Positions 48,755-61,774 of a stretch of DNA of 64,000 bases are shown one piece after another. How positions within the stretch are numbered: position 1 is the stretch's first letter; each line of letters starts with the position of its first letter. The position numbers and the translations under genes were made by a program. Under the pieces are notes generated by a model, which worked only from the letters and a program-made list of their open reading frames with translations, made no database searches and was not told the origin of the DNA. The stretch is from Euryodendron excelsum (Eukaryota; Streptophyta; Magnoliopsida; Ericales; Pentaphylacaceae): NCBI GenBank assembly GCA_033060915.1, contig CM065390.1, forward strand, positions 19,642,501 through 19,706,500, in the 5' to 3' direction.

Positions 48755-50657
48755 TACTTGCCATGCTTGTTTTGCTTGATCCTGAGAGCTTCCAAGTTAT
48801 AGCACTTTGAGTCTTCAATGGAGGCTTTGGAGGCTTATGGATAAGTATATGGAGTGTGTATAGGTGTTAGGGTTAAGTGTATGAAGGTTAGGGTTTGAAG
48901 AAACTAGAGAGAGCTAGTGTTTGGAGAGACTTCAAACTCTGTAATTCGAAAAGCAAAGTTTTTTGACTGAGTTTACGGACCCTTTATACGTAGGGGAAGG
49001 CTCTATTTTTCTAAACACAAGATTAGCCTAGCGCCTGTTGCAGTGGCTCTAGGGCAAATTTACTATTGGCTCCACTAGGAGTGGCGCCAGGCCAATTTTT
49101 GGCTTAGCGCCACTTCTGGTGGTGCCAACCACTTAGGAAATGTTTTGGGGCAGTAAGAAACGCATCTTTTGACCCTTAATATGCAAAGAAAAAGATTTGG
49201 GAGCAGTATTACTGACTACCATGTAATTTTTGGCCTAGCCTCACTAGGAGTGACTCCAGAAGATCCGGGAATGTTTCGGGAGGCTGGGAATGGTCCAGAA
49301 GGCCGAAAATTGGTAGAAACTCTTGAAATAGTGTTTTGGAGGTAACAAACTTGGAAAATAAGGTCAAGATTGTCAAAGTGGTCGGTCAAGCCCTTAGGGG
49401 CAAAACGGTTAATTAGATCGAAAAACCATCGAAATAGACTTGGAATGTCTCATAAGGGGACTTGAAGGTTGGAAACACTATTTAGAATGTTCTGACGGAT
49501 TGCCGGTTTGATACCCAGAGCTGGTGGGGTTGAAAGAGGCAACCGGCCCACTAGAGGTAAAGCAGTCATTTTACACCGAGCTTGCCGAAATGGACTCAAA
49601 ACGTTCCGGAATGATGCTAGAAGATTGAGAATACTATTAGAAGTATCCTGGAGAGATAACTAGTTTGATACCTAGAGCCATTGTGGTTCCCTAAGGCACT
49701 CAAATGCCTAGGGGCAAAATAGTCATTTTGACCAGATAGTCTCAGAATTGGTTCGAAACTGACTAGGAGGCACTTGAACATGCTAGATTGTCTTTGGGAC
49801 AATCTTGGAAGGGTGGACTTACCATTCTGAGGACTTAGGTACTTTTTCAAGAAGCGTGCTGGAAAAGGTCCAAAGGGTAGTTTGGTCATTTTTCACCGAA
49901 GTGGGCTAGCAGGCACTGGTGTTGACCTGGGTTTTAAGTGTTTCTGTCACTCTGACGATCTGTGACGAGTTGGTTTCCAAATGTATTTCATCCTTTGGTA
50001 AACGTGTCACAGCCAAGAGACGAGTTTGGTCCCGTGACATAGGAGTTTTGTTGGTAATTCCCGATGTCAACCTATTTGTGAGTGTTTTCGCCACTTTGAC
50101 GGTTGCGCGTTCATTTTAGAGACTGCCTGATCTTGGGAAGCAGTTAGGTGAACTTATCATCTGAGGAATAAACTTTCTCGAAAGACGTGCCAAATAACAA
50201 ATGTTCTTCATTGGCGAGCTAGCAGGAGCCAAAGGTGAACCGTTCTACATCGCGGGAACTTGGGTTCCATCCCGATCGACGGGTTTAAAGAGAGTTACCG
50301 TTCGGAAGAGTTTTCGCTAAAAAAGTATCGGACTAAATGGTCTTACCGCTTAAGGAATTAGCTTTCTCAAAAGGCGTGCCGAATTTAATCTGGATTGGAA
50401 TTGGATTTGAAATTGAATTTGAGATTGAAATAGGGACTTACCGTCTTTAGGAAGATGTGCCAACTAGAATAGAACCGAGCAATGCCATAAGTGTATTTTG
50501 GTCATTTTGCCTCTTTGGGCCCGGTAGGCCTGCAAAGTGATTAATTGATTGGATTGAGTCTGAAAAATTGATTTGGACTTGAATGTGTCTGTTTTGGTTT
50601 GAATATGAGTCTTGTTGGACAAGAGATTACCGAGCAGGTAAAAATGGGGTGCTGACA
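48755..50657 (-). mobile_element. A-type LTR, U3-side half
   Basis: Begins abruptly with sequence equal to LTR A2 position about 38,505 ('ccatgcttg(c/t)tttgcttgat'). It passes a decayed TATA (49,010) and GCGCC palindromes (49,025-49,135) and ends GGGGTGCTGACA. Right neighbour is B-type LTR sequence. Confidence 0.7.
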
Positions 50658-51218
50658 GGGAACAAATAAAGTTTTGATTGATCTAGTCACAATCTGGGTG
50701 CATGTAGCGTACGCTCTGCCACTGGAAACTTTCATGTTAACTTTGCCTCGATAATTGTGCAATCCGAGAAAGATTCGAAAAAATCGATCACGTCCATGGT
50801 GTTCTCCTATTGTTTCTAAAGAATTGAGAACTTTCGAAGAGCTATAAAGGTGTTTGGAAGAGTGAGATACCACCTCAGTAAGCGTGTATGAAAACACAAT
50901 TTTGCGGAGCGTTTATGATATGCTCCGTAGATGTTCAAAAGTAGCAGTTTTCGGGCCATGTGATCAGAGCCTCCGGGGGATGATCTCTCCAATCAGACCG
51001 TACTGATGGATAGTGCTCTGGAAATACATTCAGGAATTCCCTAATTTATGTATTTCTTAAGTCGTTTGACAGTGCGTTATAATCACAGAATCAAAAGAAA
51101 AGACAACCCTAGCGGAGTGTCTGTGAGACGCTTTAGGAGTTTTGAAAGTGGCAACTTTTGAGCTGCTCGATTAGGGGCTTCGGAAAGCCATTTATTTAAT
51201 CGAGTCATATCGATGGAT
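50658..51218 (-). mobile_element. B-type LTR fragment
   Basis: Matches 10,700-11,240 of LTR B1, e.g. 'tctgggygcatgtarcrtacgctctgcc' and 'agcggagygt'. Probably the remainder of LTR B2, separated from 32,343-34,220 by the A-type nest, with material lost between. Cut on the right by LTR D2. Confidence 0.6.
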
Positions 51219-53249
51219 TGTCCCAAAGATTAATTATCATAAGAGTGATTAACTATGTTAATCATGTGGATTAGTGGTGGATTAGTGAAGCAAGGAGGTG
51301 CTAGGGGGTGCCACCAAGGTGTGTGCTTCACCCTAAGTGAGGTGTGTGCATAAGGTGTGTGTGTGTGTGTGGTGTGTGTGCTTTTGCGAGCATGCATGTG
51401 TGTGTGACATGTGTAGCTATAGATACAAGTTGTATCTATAGTTAGCTTTGAGTCAAGGGAGGAGAGAGAAGGAAGCAGCTTGTGTAGAGAATTGTGTTTG
51501 GTGAGAAAGAAAGTGAGAGAAAAAGAAGAGAAAGAAAAGAATAAGAAGGGGTTGAAAGGAAAAGCTTGTGTTTTCATTGTTTAAGGTGAGGAATTTCATG
51601 TTTATGTTTGTTTCATTGCATTTTTATTGATTGTTATATGATAGCATACCTTTTTATGTCATGGAAGTGAGTTTGAGGTGAAGGAGGGAGGGGTGATTAG
51701 GGTTTCCAAGTGGAAACCTTGAAATCTTGTATGTTGCTCATGATTTTAGCATATGGAGTCTTCTTATGGCCTTAAAGTTTTATTTTGAACCTTTAGAGAA
51801 CTTTTTGTTGTGTTGGGATTGCATGGGAGGTTCAAAACCATGTTTTGAAAAGTTGTATTTTCGAGCCAGGAAGATGATAAGGTCCTCTAATCATCAGGAT
51901 GGCCCTGATCATCCTCCTAACGATAGGCGTAAGACCATGAAAATTCTTCTTTGGTCGTAAAGACGAAAGAAATCACCGTCTTGATAATAAATTCATTTAT
52001 GTGGCATACCTCTCTGGTCATCAAGACGGAGATGATGACCATCCTAAAGGTAGGTCAATTTAGGTTCTGGCCCTTCTTTAGTCATCAGGACAGAAAAGGT
52101 GATTGTCCTGACGGTAGATCAAGTTGGGTTTTCCCTCTCTGGTCATCCCAACAGTGCCTAATACCGTCCTGATGGTCAAAGTCATTGCATTGTTGTACTT
52201 TTTGTCCTTTACATTGCATTGGGGAAGGGTTTAACATATCACATTGAGTTTCTAATGTATCAATGATGTTCTATCTTGCAAATTTTAAGAGTTCTAAGCT
52301 ATGAACATGCATTGTTTAAGAATAATTGTCCATGTTTCACAGTTTGATGTGTTGATCTATGTTAGGTTCAGAAACGACTAAAAACACTCCCGTTCACTCT
52401 AAGGAGTGACTCCATCTTGTTTATGAAGTGATATTAGGTAGGGAGATTTAAGATATTCTTACTCTTATTGAATTAATTGTCTTATATACAATATAGATGT
52501 TGGTGTTGGATTATGAGGTGGCATTACATACAATATACATTGTGTGCATATCTTGCATTGCACGGAGGAGGTTTAGTCGATATGGGACTAACCTAAGGTT
52601 TAGTTGATGTGAGGCTAACTTTAACGCGTGCCGATGTGGGACATCTTTAGATAACAAGTCATCAATATATTGGGCTAATGTTATCAAAATAGCGTGCATA
52701 TATGTAATGTATCATACATTGTATCACAAAAAGCATTTATTATTATTAATGGTGGATTATCCATTGATGTTTAACTCAGTGGTTGTTTATCATTCATTCT
52801 TTATGAGTATTGATTATCTTTGTGAGCACGTTGATATATGGCTCACACCCACACAGGTTGTCTTGCAAGTGAGATAAACATGGAGGTCCAGTTTACTACA
52901 GTCTTTGTTATTGTTGTTTGGCTATCTTGGTTGTTGTTGATGGTGAGTTAGAGAGATTTGAGAAGCTCCATTTGTTGTGTCATTGGTCTTTGTATATATT
53001 ATATGTGAAATGAGAGTTCTTGGGATTTCTTTACATTTGTTCTTGTAATGATGTATGAGATGCTTTTAATTACCTTCTTAGTGTATGCTGATGGTTTCGA
53101 TATGGTTTTATATATAATGATGTTGTTTATCCTCATAAGATTCTTATCTCTGGGATTGTTGTGAGGCTTCACTGATAAGTTGTTAACATGTGCAATGACA
53201 TACACTCTGAGATGGTGTTAATGACGCCTAATTAAGAGTGGGCGTGACA
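51219..53249 (+). mobile_element. Chromovirus-like LTR D2
   Basis: Runs from about TGTCCCAAAG to GGGCGTGACA. It has the same architecture as D1: a (GT)-rich early part, AG-rich 'agagaagaaaagaaaag', a 'ggttcagaaacgac' phrase, and CTCACACCCACACAGG near the 3' side. Imperfect repeats of 'ggtcatcaagacgg' type fill 51,880-52,170. No convincing duplication flanks it (TGGAT against AGATA), so the left edge is approximate and it may be one LTR of a truncated element. Confidence 0.5.
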
Positions 53250-54385
53250 AGATATCTTGGATGATCGGAGACCAGTATTTCTTGCTGATCTTACGAATTT
53301 TAGCCCCAGCACCCCTATCAATTTCTTCTTTTTCGTTGGTAATCTTGGGATCTCGTTAATTGTTTTCTTGCCATTAATAACCGTTTGGATCTAGGTTCAA
53401 GTTAAAAAACCCACTTGGCTATTCTTATTTGGGCTTTTAGCCTTTGAGCTACAATTCAAATCCTCCCAAACCTTCTCGCTTTAGCCAAATTTAGTCATTA
53501 ACGTCTTATTTATTGTCTCCCCTTCGTCACTTGAGCAGTTGGTGCAACTACTTCGCTCAGAAGAATCCCCGGTCATTACTTAGTCTCTTGGGACCTGACC
53601 CTTAGCTGACGATCCAATTTCCAATTGCTGCTCTTTATAGCTATTGGGTTCCCCAGAATTATACATGCGTTCGAGGGGCAAATAGTGTAATGATGAGTGA
53701 GGCCTACTCCTATTAGAGTCAGCCACTTGGCTTGTCAACTCCAACTCACCAAGACCTCCATCTCTAGCTTTTGTGATGGAACGTTCGAAGCGCTTGAGAA
53801 TGTTTCTCCATCATTGTTTTCGAACTGGTGACTAAGACCCCTTTCTTTGAAAATTGGCTTGAATCAAGTTCAGAATTTGAATTTGCTACAAATTCTTCAT
53901 CTAAAGACTGATGATGTGATTTCTGAGGAGCTAAAGTTGTAATACATAGACCGAAATGATAATTTGCCTCCCTAACTCTGATGGTGTACATGATATTACC
54001 AACTTTTGAATTACAGGAATCCTAATTGGCTTCTTTAACTTCTTATTCTATTAGCAATAGACCTTTCTCAATATGTTGCTTATCAAACGGGCCAAGTCTT
54101 CCTCAGTGTCAATAATAGCAAAGGTAAATTACTATTGAACTTTCTTAATGCTATGCTTCGAACCCGGATTTATTAAGCAAAAAGAAGAGAAAAAGGAAAA
54201 ATAAAGAGAAAAGTGAAGAAAATGAGAGATTTCAAATTTTTACCTATTTTGTTTTTAGGTTCTTTTACTTTTCACTTTCTTTAATACCCAAACATACGAT
54301 GTAATTTCATATCTTATTCCCTTTTCTTTTTCCTCACCAAATTTTTATCCAAACGCAGCGTAAATAAATTTGATATTTACAAAAG
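53250..54385. other. Unassigned, possibly coding-derived
   Basis: Higher GC than its surroundings at 53,270-53,950 and stop-interrupted minus-strand reading with Ser/Glu-rich stretches (e.g. 53,991-53,764). No family recognised; it may be decayed retroelement coding sequence. Confidence 0.3.
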
Positions 54386-54390
54386 TACCA

Positions 54391-55669
54391 TGATTACACT
54401 CCAAAAAGTATAATCCTTAGCCCCTAAATAGCTTTATTTAGTTCATTTAGGTTGTTTATAAGCTCATTATAGTCTAATGATATCCCTAATGAGGTTTCAT
54501 GGTTGATTTGTAGGCTTTGGGCTTGAAAGGGTTGATTTGGAGCTTCAAAGGGGCAAAGTCATTATTTAATCGTGCGCACGATCTAGTAACCATGAGAACA
54601 GTCACCTAACTGTGTGCACGGTGAAGCATCCCATGCACACACCTGCAGAAATTCGGCAATCTACTGAGGGGCGTGTTTATCCATAAAAGGGTCCGTAAGC
54701 TAGTCGTGCCTACGATCAGAGGGACCATGCGCATGGTTGGCCTAATAATGCCTACAATTTAGGAATCCCTATTTTCTTATAGCCTATAAATATGAGTTTG
54801 GACGCAAAGTTAGGGATCTAACTTTATTTTCTCAGTTTGTATGATTTTATCTCTTTAGGATACTTAGAACTTCAATTGTGTTAGCTTAATTTTATTGTAA
54901 TTCCTTTAGATTTCCATTGTAAGAATACTTTAGACTTGTTTTTAATAGAATTTCTATTTCAATTCTCATTAGATCTCAATTACTTGCTTTCAATTCAATT
55001 CAATTGCAATCTCTTCCATGGAAATGAGTAGCTAGATTTCCAATTAGATTCAATTGTGAAGAACACTTGAAGAATTCAAGGATTCATTGAAGGTATCACA
55101 TGATTTCTATGATTTATCTATATGGATTGACAATTCTCTTTGATTGATTGTTGGATCTATTAGATAACCTATATTATTGACTATGTTTGGCAATTTCAAG
55201 CTATGATTTAGCAATTGTGGCTTGGAATTGACCAAATCGATGATATTAGCTTAGGATCCTTAAATTGATTATAAATATAACATCAATTGAAGTTGAATTT
55301 CTCAAATTATCAAAGTCAAATTCTCCAAATTGCTACCCTTGATTGTGAATTAACAATTTGAGTTATAATCCTTCAATGGAGAGTTAGAATTGTTTAGGTG
55401 TTTAGATCAATTGAGCCTAATTCCCTTTTAATTTGTTCAAATCTCTTAGCATTTTAATTTCCTAGCTATTGAACCAACAAAAATCCCAAATCAATTTTTT
55501 CTTTATTTCTATAGAAGTAATTTCCTTTGGTTGTAGCCAATTTAGAGTGAATTTGGGTGTGCCCAAGCCTATTGATCTGTATTGGATACCGAGCCTCGAG
55601 GAAAAATACGATAGCCGAGCGAAATTGGGTTAAAACTACGACAACACCGTGCACTTGTGGGTCAAGTCA
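54391..55669 (+). mobile_element. Solo LTR E (1.28 kb)
   Basis: Starts TGATTACACTCC and ends CAAGTCA, flanked on both sides by TACCA (54,386-54,390 and 55,670-55,674). It contains a TATA box CCTATAAATATGAG near 54,784, and the phrase CCGTGCACTTG near its end, which is common at the end of Ty3/gypsy LTRs. No internal domain. Orientation plus by the TATA. Confidence 0.8.
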
Positions 55670-55674
55670 TACCA

Positions 55675-57324
55675 CTTGAGGTTTCTTAAATAAGACTCAT
55701 ATCTTTACTCCCTCTATTAAAAAAAGGCTGTGAAAACAATATATTAGGATTCTCTCTATTTCATGATTTTGAACGAGGTATAGAAACCTCAATTAATGTT
55801 GTCATATTTAAATTACTGTCAATGAAAATTTTACCTAAAATAATTAATACCTTTTACGTATAGGAGTATCTTTGTCTTTTTTTTCAAAACTTTTACTGTT
55901 TAGTTATTATATTCATATTTAAACATAAGGGCATAAAAAAATATTGGCTTGCTCGTTCAACGTCTATTATCGGATAGTTTTAAAACGGGTGTCAATAGGA
56001 TTTAAGAAACTTCAGGTGTCTCTATAATTGTAAGGAATCTCAGGCGATGAAACTATAGTCAAATACATAATGTAAATGACGTTTACAGAATAGAGGAAAA
56101 CGTTTTTGAAGATATTTTAAAAACTTTAACATACTGTAAAAAAGCTTATCAACAACTTGAGAAAATATTCAATACAACAGTTATACCATGTAATTTTTGT
56201 TGACATTATATCATACGCCAATGAAAGAGATTCATACAAATATATTGTGATGAGATGCCACATCAATTAGTGGTATAGTGTAAAATATTTCAACTAATTT
56301 CTTAATTTTCAATGAGGTCATAAAAATTAAATTTCTAGTGTGTTTTATATACACAATATATGCATGATAAAGTGGTATCTCTATTGAACCATTACACCCA
56401 ATATTTTCTCCAAAAACTCATAAATAACTTTGTTAAAACTCTCTAAAACACGTTCTCGTAATTTTTACTATTTTTATAGTATGAAATATTATCTTTTGAC
56501 ACTAATAAATTATATTTGTAATTTTTTTTAAATATATAGTATTTGTATCTTATTTTCTTATGAAAGCATTCCAATATTTTAAATTAGGTGAAAAAAATTA
56601 AATATTAATTGCATTTTGACCTCTAAACATAAACTAAATATATTACATTTTTACCTCCTAAACGTTAGTTTAGTATAGTTTTTAATGTTTTCATTTTTCA
56701 TGTTTTTAGAAACCAAAACAATAAAAACTTTGAAAATGCTATTATTTTCATATCAATTTCATCTACCTAAAAAAATTATTTTTAGAAACCAAAAACACAA
56801 GCTTTTTGTACTTCCGAAAATTAGAGTGTTTTAGAAGGAAAAAAATTCAAAAATAGTTACTAAACACGAATTTGATGATTTTCAAATAAAGATGGTAAAA
56901 AATAGAAACTGATACCACAACCAAATATGGGTTGAACATCAAGGTAAAGGTTTTCTTGGTCAAAACCAAACAATCTTATATTGTAATAGATCATAAAGGT
57001 TAAAAGTGTATTTATATTGTAATAGATCATAAAGGTTAAAAGTGTATTTTATTTCTTCTATTGATAGTATCTACACAACTTAAATTCAATTAATGTAAGA
57101 GCAAGAATGGAACGATTTTTAGTTTCACGAGTAATAAGATACAAAGTCATTTGTAAGGGGGCCAAAATATAATTGACCCTTAACTTCTCTATCATATTTA
57201 AATGTTGGACCACATTAGCTTATTTTTAAAAGTCATAAGACTTAAATAGACAAAATAAAAGTTTATGGATGACTTTAAATTATTATTTTTAAAATAATTT
57301 ATAAGTAAGTTATAAAACATATCA
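55675..57324. other. AT-rich intergenic DNA
   Basis: No gene supported. It has a tandem duplication of a 35-36 bp unit ('ttgtaatagatcataaagg') at about 56,978-57,050. Confidence 0.5.
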
Positions 57325-57681
57325 TCTATCTATATTATACTATATGCAAATGTAGTGGAGGTCTCTAAGGCCTTGAAAAATTCATCTCTAATTTCTTAAA
57401 AATCCTAAAAAACTAAGGTGCCACATGGCAAATTTCCTCCTGTCCTCCTGCCCCCCCTCTTGCCACCCGACTCATCCTCTCTCTCTTCAAAACAATAAAA
57501 GGAAACACAAGAAAAAGCCAAAGGAAAATAAAATACAAGAAAACCCGTAAATAAAAAAGGAAACATAGAAAAATATTCTTGAAATTCTGCAAAAATTCCT
57601 AAAATTCTGGCTATTAACTTGCCTAAAACAATATAACTCTATGACTTTTGAAACTCAACACCATGGCCGACCAAAATATTA

Positions 57682-57725
<44 letters not shown>

Positions 57726-59586
57726 ATCACACACCAGTTGAGCACACCATATACAGTCGTCACCATTGCAACCAAGCAAACTCGTGCAGCCTTGCCGAGG
57801 CCCATAGATAGCCTTTTACTATAGCAGCCACAAAGTAACCAATATGCAGTGAAAGAAAACAGTGACAGTTAGCTCTCTCTCAATATAAACGTATCTACTA
57901 CTCTCTCATGCTCCCTTTAATCTATATATAAACATATATACAAACACATGTATTGTTTTTCTCACTCTCCATTTTTTTCTCAATGACAAGAGACTCAAGA
58001 AAAGTGGGCAAGTAATTTGCTGCATTGTTGGCCGAGCATACTAAGAGTATCAATTAGAACTGATCAAGCTCTATGAAGGTAGTTCTGAACAAGTTATTCC
58101 GTCTTATATTCTTTTCGTTTGGGAAATTTCATGAATATTGGCTGCCACTGTCTTTAGGCTCATAGTTTGAGTTTACACATAATGATTGAATTCCAGATCC
58201 TGTTATATACCGACATCTTTTAACGCTGCCAGTATTTATCCTATTTTCTTGTTCCGTGCTGATTACATTATCGTGATAATCTAATAGGGTTGTATTATTT
58301 TGTCAATGGGTATGTAAAGCTATTGTTGGGAACTGAAGTTACTCACGTATTTTTCACATTCTTTTTCTTGTTTTATTTTTCTTTTTTCTTTTTTCTTTTT
58401 CATTTTTTTTGCATAGTTTATTTTTTATTTGTTAATTCTCATGTATTTTTATGTCCTAAAAGCACAAGACACTTTGCAAGAAATAGGAGCTTACGAGTTT
58501 GTCTTACAAATTACTTAACTTTAATTTTCATTATTAGTCCAATTTGAATGAGTGTCTGATTCAAACTTAGAAGTAAATTGAAGATTGAAACAAGGAAAAA
58601 TTTATTTGTATAAATTATGTGCTCGAAGTAATTGAAAGTTTGAATTTCGATTTGAATTTATGCAGAAGTAGAAAAAAAAAAGTTAAAAAGGAGCGTAGCA
58701 ATAGTAGTAGGATGCAGAGGCCAATGAGTTTCAAGAAAAAACCTTCAAGTAGCAATCCTGCACACTTGGGTTTTTTTTTTTTTTTTTTTTGGTTGGTTAG
58801 GCTGTTTGCCTTGAATTATTTGTACTTATTATTCTCTTTTATTGCATTTTTTCTGTTATGTGCATGTATTACTACTCGTATTTTGGAATTTTGGAGCTTT
58901 TAAGTCTGTGGGAAATAGTTGAGTCATTTGGTGTTAGAAATTTCACCCCCTGCAAGAAACCTGAGTGGGAGAAAGCCTCTATTGATAGTGGAAAAATAGA
59001 TATTATGCTAAAAAGGAATGATAGTTGGAAGATGTGGTTCAATAAATCTCAACCTAACATGTTTAGTCATTGAAATCATGTTGGTTTTATGAAGTCTAAA
59101 TCGGCACTTGATTTTGGTTTTTTTAATTTAGTTTGTATTGCATTTATTTTGGATTTGGGTTGTAGTAGGTAGAAAAAATACGCATGTTGCATAATTGTAT
59201 TATTTCTTACCTTTGGAATAAAATAGAGGAGTTTGGTTATAAAACTTTCCATCTCTTTGTTTGAATTTTCTAGATTTTTCAAAATCTGAATACTATAAAA
59301 TATTATCAAAATTTTAATTGGTTAGATATCAACCCAAAAATCTCTAAATTGTCATATCTAATCTCATCCTATAATACCTAATATTTCGATTATTGCAAAC
59401 TATAGAGTTCATCCAAAAGTTTAATATCCAAAAACAATATAATGATTAATATTACAATTTATATGAGCTAAATATATAAATTTTTTCACAAATTGATATG
59501 AAATTTTACTATGGTAAAATTACTTGCTCAATTCATATTATGATTAAAGTTATACAAATTCCGTGCGATGCACGGGTTGACACTAG
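57325..59586 (+). mobile_element. Non-autonomous Helitron
   Basis: The 3' end is diagnostic: hairpin CCGTGC-GAT-GCACGG at 59,561-59,575, then GTTGACA and CTAG (59,583-59,586) followed by T. The 5' end is placed at an A/TC step in TCTATCTATATTATAC near 57,325, typical of plant Helitrons but not certain. It has no Rep/helicase. It contains a (CT)n run (57,684-57,719), CT-rich leader-like sequence (57,870-58,080) and exon-like pieces at 58,660-59,070, perhaps captured host gene parts. Confidence 0.65.
58660..59071 (+). pseudogene. Exon-like fragments inside the Helitron
   Basis: Two stretches with coding-like composition. One is Lys/Arg/Ser-rich after a possible acceptor ATGCAG (58,661-58,760, including KKKVKKERSNSSRMQRP). 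The other, 58,905-59,071, includes KPEWEKASIDSGKIDIML and a stop at 59,071-59,073. They are separated by a long T run. I do not recognise the family. They may be parts of a host gene copied by the Helitron; chance is also possible. Confidence 0.3.
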
Positions 59587-59587
59587 T

Positions 59588-60263
59588 GTGTGTATATATA
59601 TATAAGTTGTGTTCACTCAAACTTTTACTCTCTCCTAGGTGGGACTTATGTGGCACTCCATATGTTCTTATATTTTTTAAAATGTCACATCACATCATTG
59701 GAGCAATAAGAATTGACCTACCAAATCTAATAATAATCATGTAAAGTTTTTTATTTAAGCATAAAGTCCTTTTGCTTTACCAGTTCTTATTCCAATCCAA
59801 TATAGTTTCTTATATAAATACAAATTATCATCCAATTAAGTCTACAAATTATCTCATAAAATATAATATCATACATCGTTATATTCAATTAAGTCACGAT
59901 TCGTACATACAAAGTTCTATTTAATTAAATCTCTACTAATTATAACTTTACAATTCAATAGATAAAATATTTATAACATTTTATCTTCTTGTTAGAATTT
60001 TTTTTTAAAATTAATAAATAGTATTAAATATGATGCATATAGAAATTTTTATATATTTACAAAAAAGATTGCAACAAGTGCATAACTATATAGGTTTTGA
60101 ATTAAATGATTTTATCTCATCATTGTTAAGTTTTTAAATATCAAATTTTCTATTTATATTTGCTAGTTCATAATTTATATTATATGATTGTTTTTTGACC
60201 AATTTTTCAATATATATGTTTACCCCATATTTTTATACACACGATGCGCGAGTACACCACTAG
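59588..60263 (+). mobile_element. Second, shorter Helitron
   Basis: Begins at about TATATATATAAGTTGTGTTCAC and ends ACCACTAG|T (60,263). A decayed form of the same hairpin (ACACGATGCGCGAG) stands at 60,238-60,251. About 0.68 kb, non-coding, inserted head-to-tail with the element on its left. Confidence 0.55.
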
Positions 60264-60480
60264 TATATATATATAGAAGTTGTGTTTGCCTAAACTTTTA
60301 CTCTTTCTTAAGTGGTGCCTATGTGACACTCTCTATATTACTATGCTTTTAAAATATCACCTCTTAGGGGCAATAAGAACTGGCCCTAATGGTTTTATAA
60401 AGTTTCCTATTTAGTATAAACTCCTATTACCTTACCAATTCTTATTGCAATCCATTATGATCCCTCTTGTTCTGTTTTGA
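60264..60480 (+). mobile_element. Third Helitron 5' end
   Basis: ATATATATAGAAGTTGTGTTTGCC and about 180 further bases repeat the start of the second Helitron (59,592-59,800) with roughly 75-80% similarity by eye. No 3' terminus was found downstream. Confidence 0.45.
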
Positions 60481-61774
60481 ATCTTCCTTTTTTTTTAAAA
60501 AATTTTATTTTTCTGGCTTTCAAGAAATTCTGCACCTTATAAGCAGAAAATTTCTTAGAATAATCTCTGAAATTGGCCCTTTTTTCTTATCCAATAACAA
60601 TGCAATCTTTAAATATGATGCACATGTTAGCTTTTGATGATATATGTCACAAAAATGCTTTATAAGTTACTTCACAAAAAAGTATAATTTAAACCTGAAA
60701 TAACCAAAAAGAATTAATTTTTTCTTTTGATAGAATTTATACTAACTTCATTGGTTAATATGCTTTGTTCTTTGTTGTGGAACTTATGAATTTAGGTCTT
60801 CTTATTCGATCGTCTTGTATAAGCTTGGATACTAAATCAGTAGACTTCTATTTTGCAATTGAAACAGGTGTTCTTCTCACATGAACTGGTCTTTGTACTA
60901 GTAAAAGCAAAAAAAAAAAAAAAAATATGCTTACTTAAAATTAGGACGGTTACAAAAGTTGGTTAGGGAAAAAGGCGCATTTTATTATGGCGAAAAGATT
61001 ACTATGATGATTTGCATCAACTACTTATGCAGACAGCCAGACAGGCAATGTTGTCAGTTGCCACGTCATGAAGTTTGTGATGTCAAGCATGCCATGTTAA
61101 AGTTACATCTTAAATTGGAAGTAAAAAGTAATTAGTTATTCTGGGGCCACTAGAAAATGTACTCTTTCAAATTTTCAAGTTACTTGCACACTTTGGGCTT
61201 CCGATCCTTAATTGCTACATGATAATTGTAACTCTCACTGCTAACTGGTTAAATTATGGGCTGCTAGCAATCGGTCTTTTACATGACACCTGATTATTAT
61301 AATGAGAAGAAATCAAATTTTATGTCGACACAGTGACTGGTGAAATCATCTGCTAAATTTAAGATTTGCATAGATTCTTTGCATTCTTTGTTTGGAGGGA
61401 CGCTATACAGCCCTTATGTTAGTGTATCTTTCCCCTAACCTGACTACATTTCTCTTCTGTGTATTGCGTATGAGAAAAGAAAATGAAAGGAAATTCCGAT
61501 AGACCAAATTATTGATTTCAACATTGAGAAGATACTGTGCACAAAGCAATTATATTTTAACAAGAAAGAGAGTTAAATATAATTTAGTCTTTTATTCTCT
61601 GGTATCACCATGGGAAGAATATAGCTGCGCTAACTTAGCTTTAATTACTGGCTTTCAATATATATGTACATGAAATTATTTGCATCCATCTACGTGGTCT
61701 TCACTTGAAACAGCAGTTTTTTTTTTTCTTTTTCTGATAAATAATTGACGCAGCAGTTTTTTCAACTTATGTAG
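60481..61774. other. No gene seen
   Basis: AT-rich DNA without a recognised gene. If the kelch gene at 61,775 is real, this is its upstream intron. Confidence 0.4.

Noticed and set aside
51219..53249. LTR D2 as a precisely bounded solo LTR
   Set aside because: The flanking pentamers TGGAT and AGATA do not match, so the borders are only approximate.
57623..57805. ORF containing an Arg-Glu repeat
   Set aside because: Translation of the (CT)n microsatellite.
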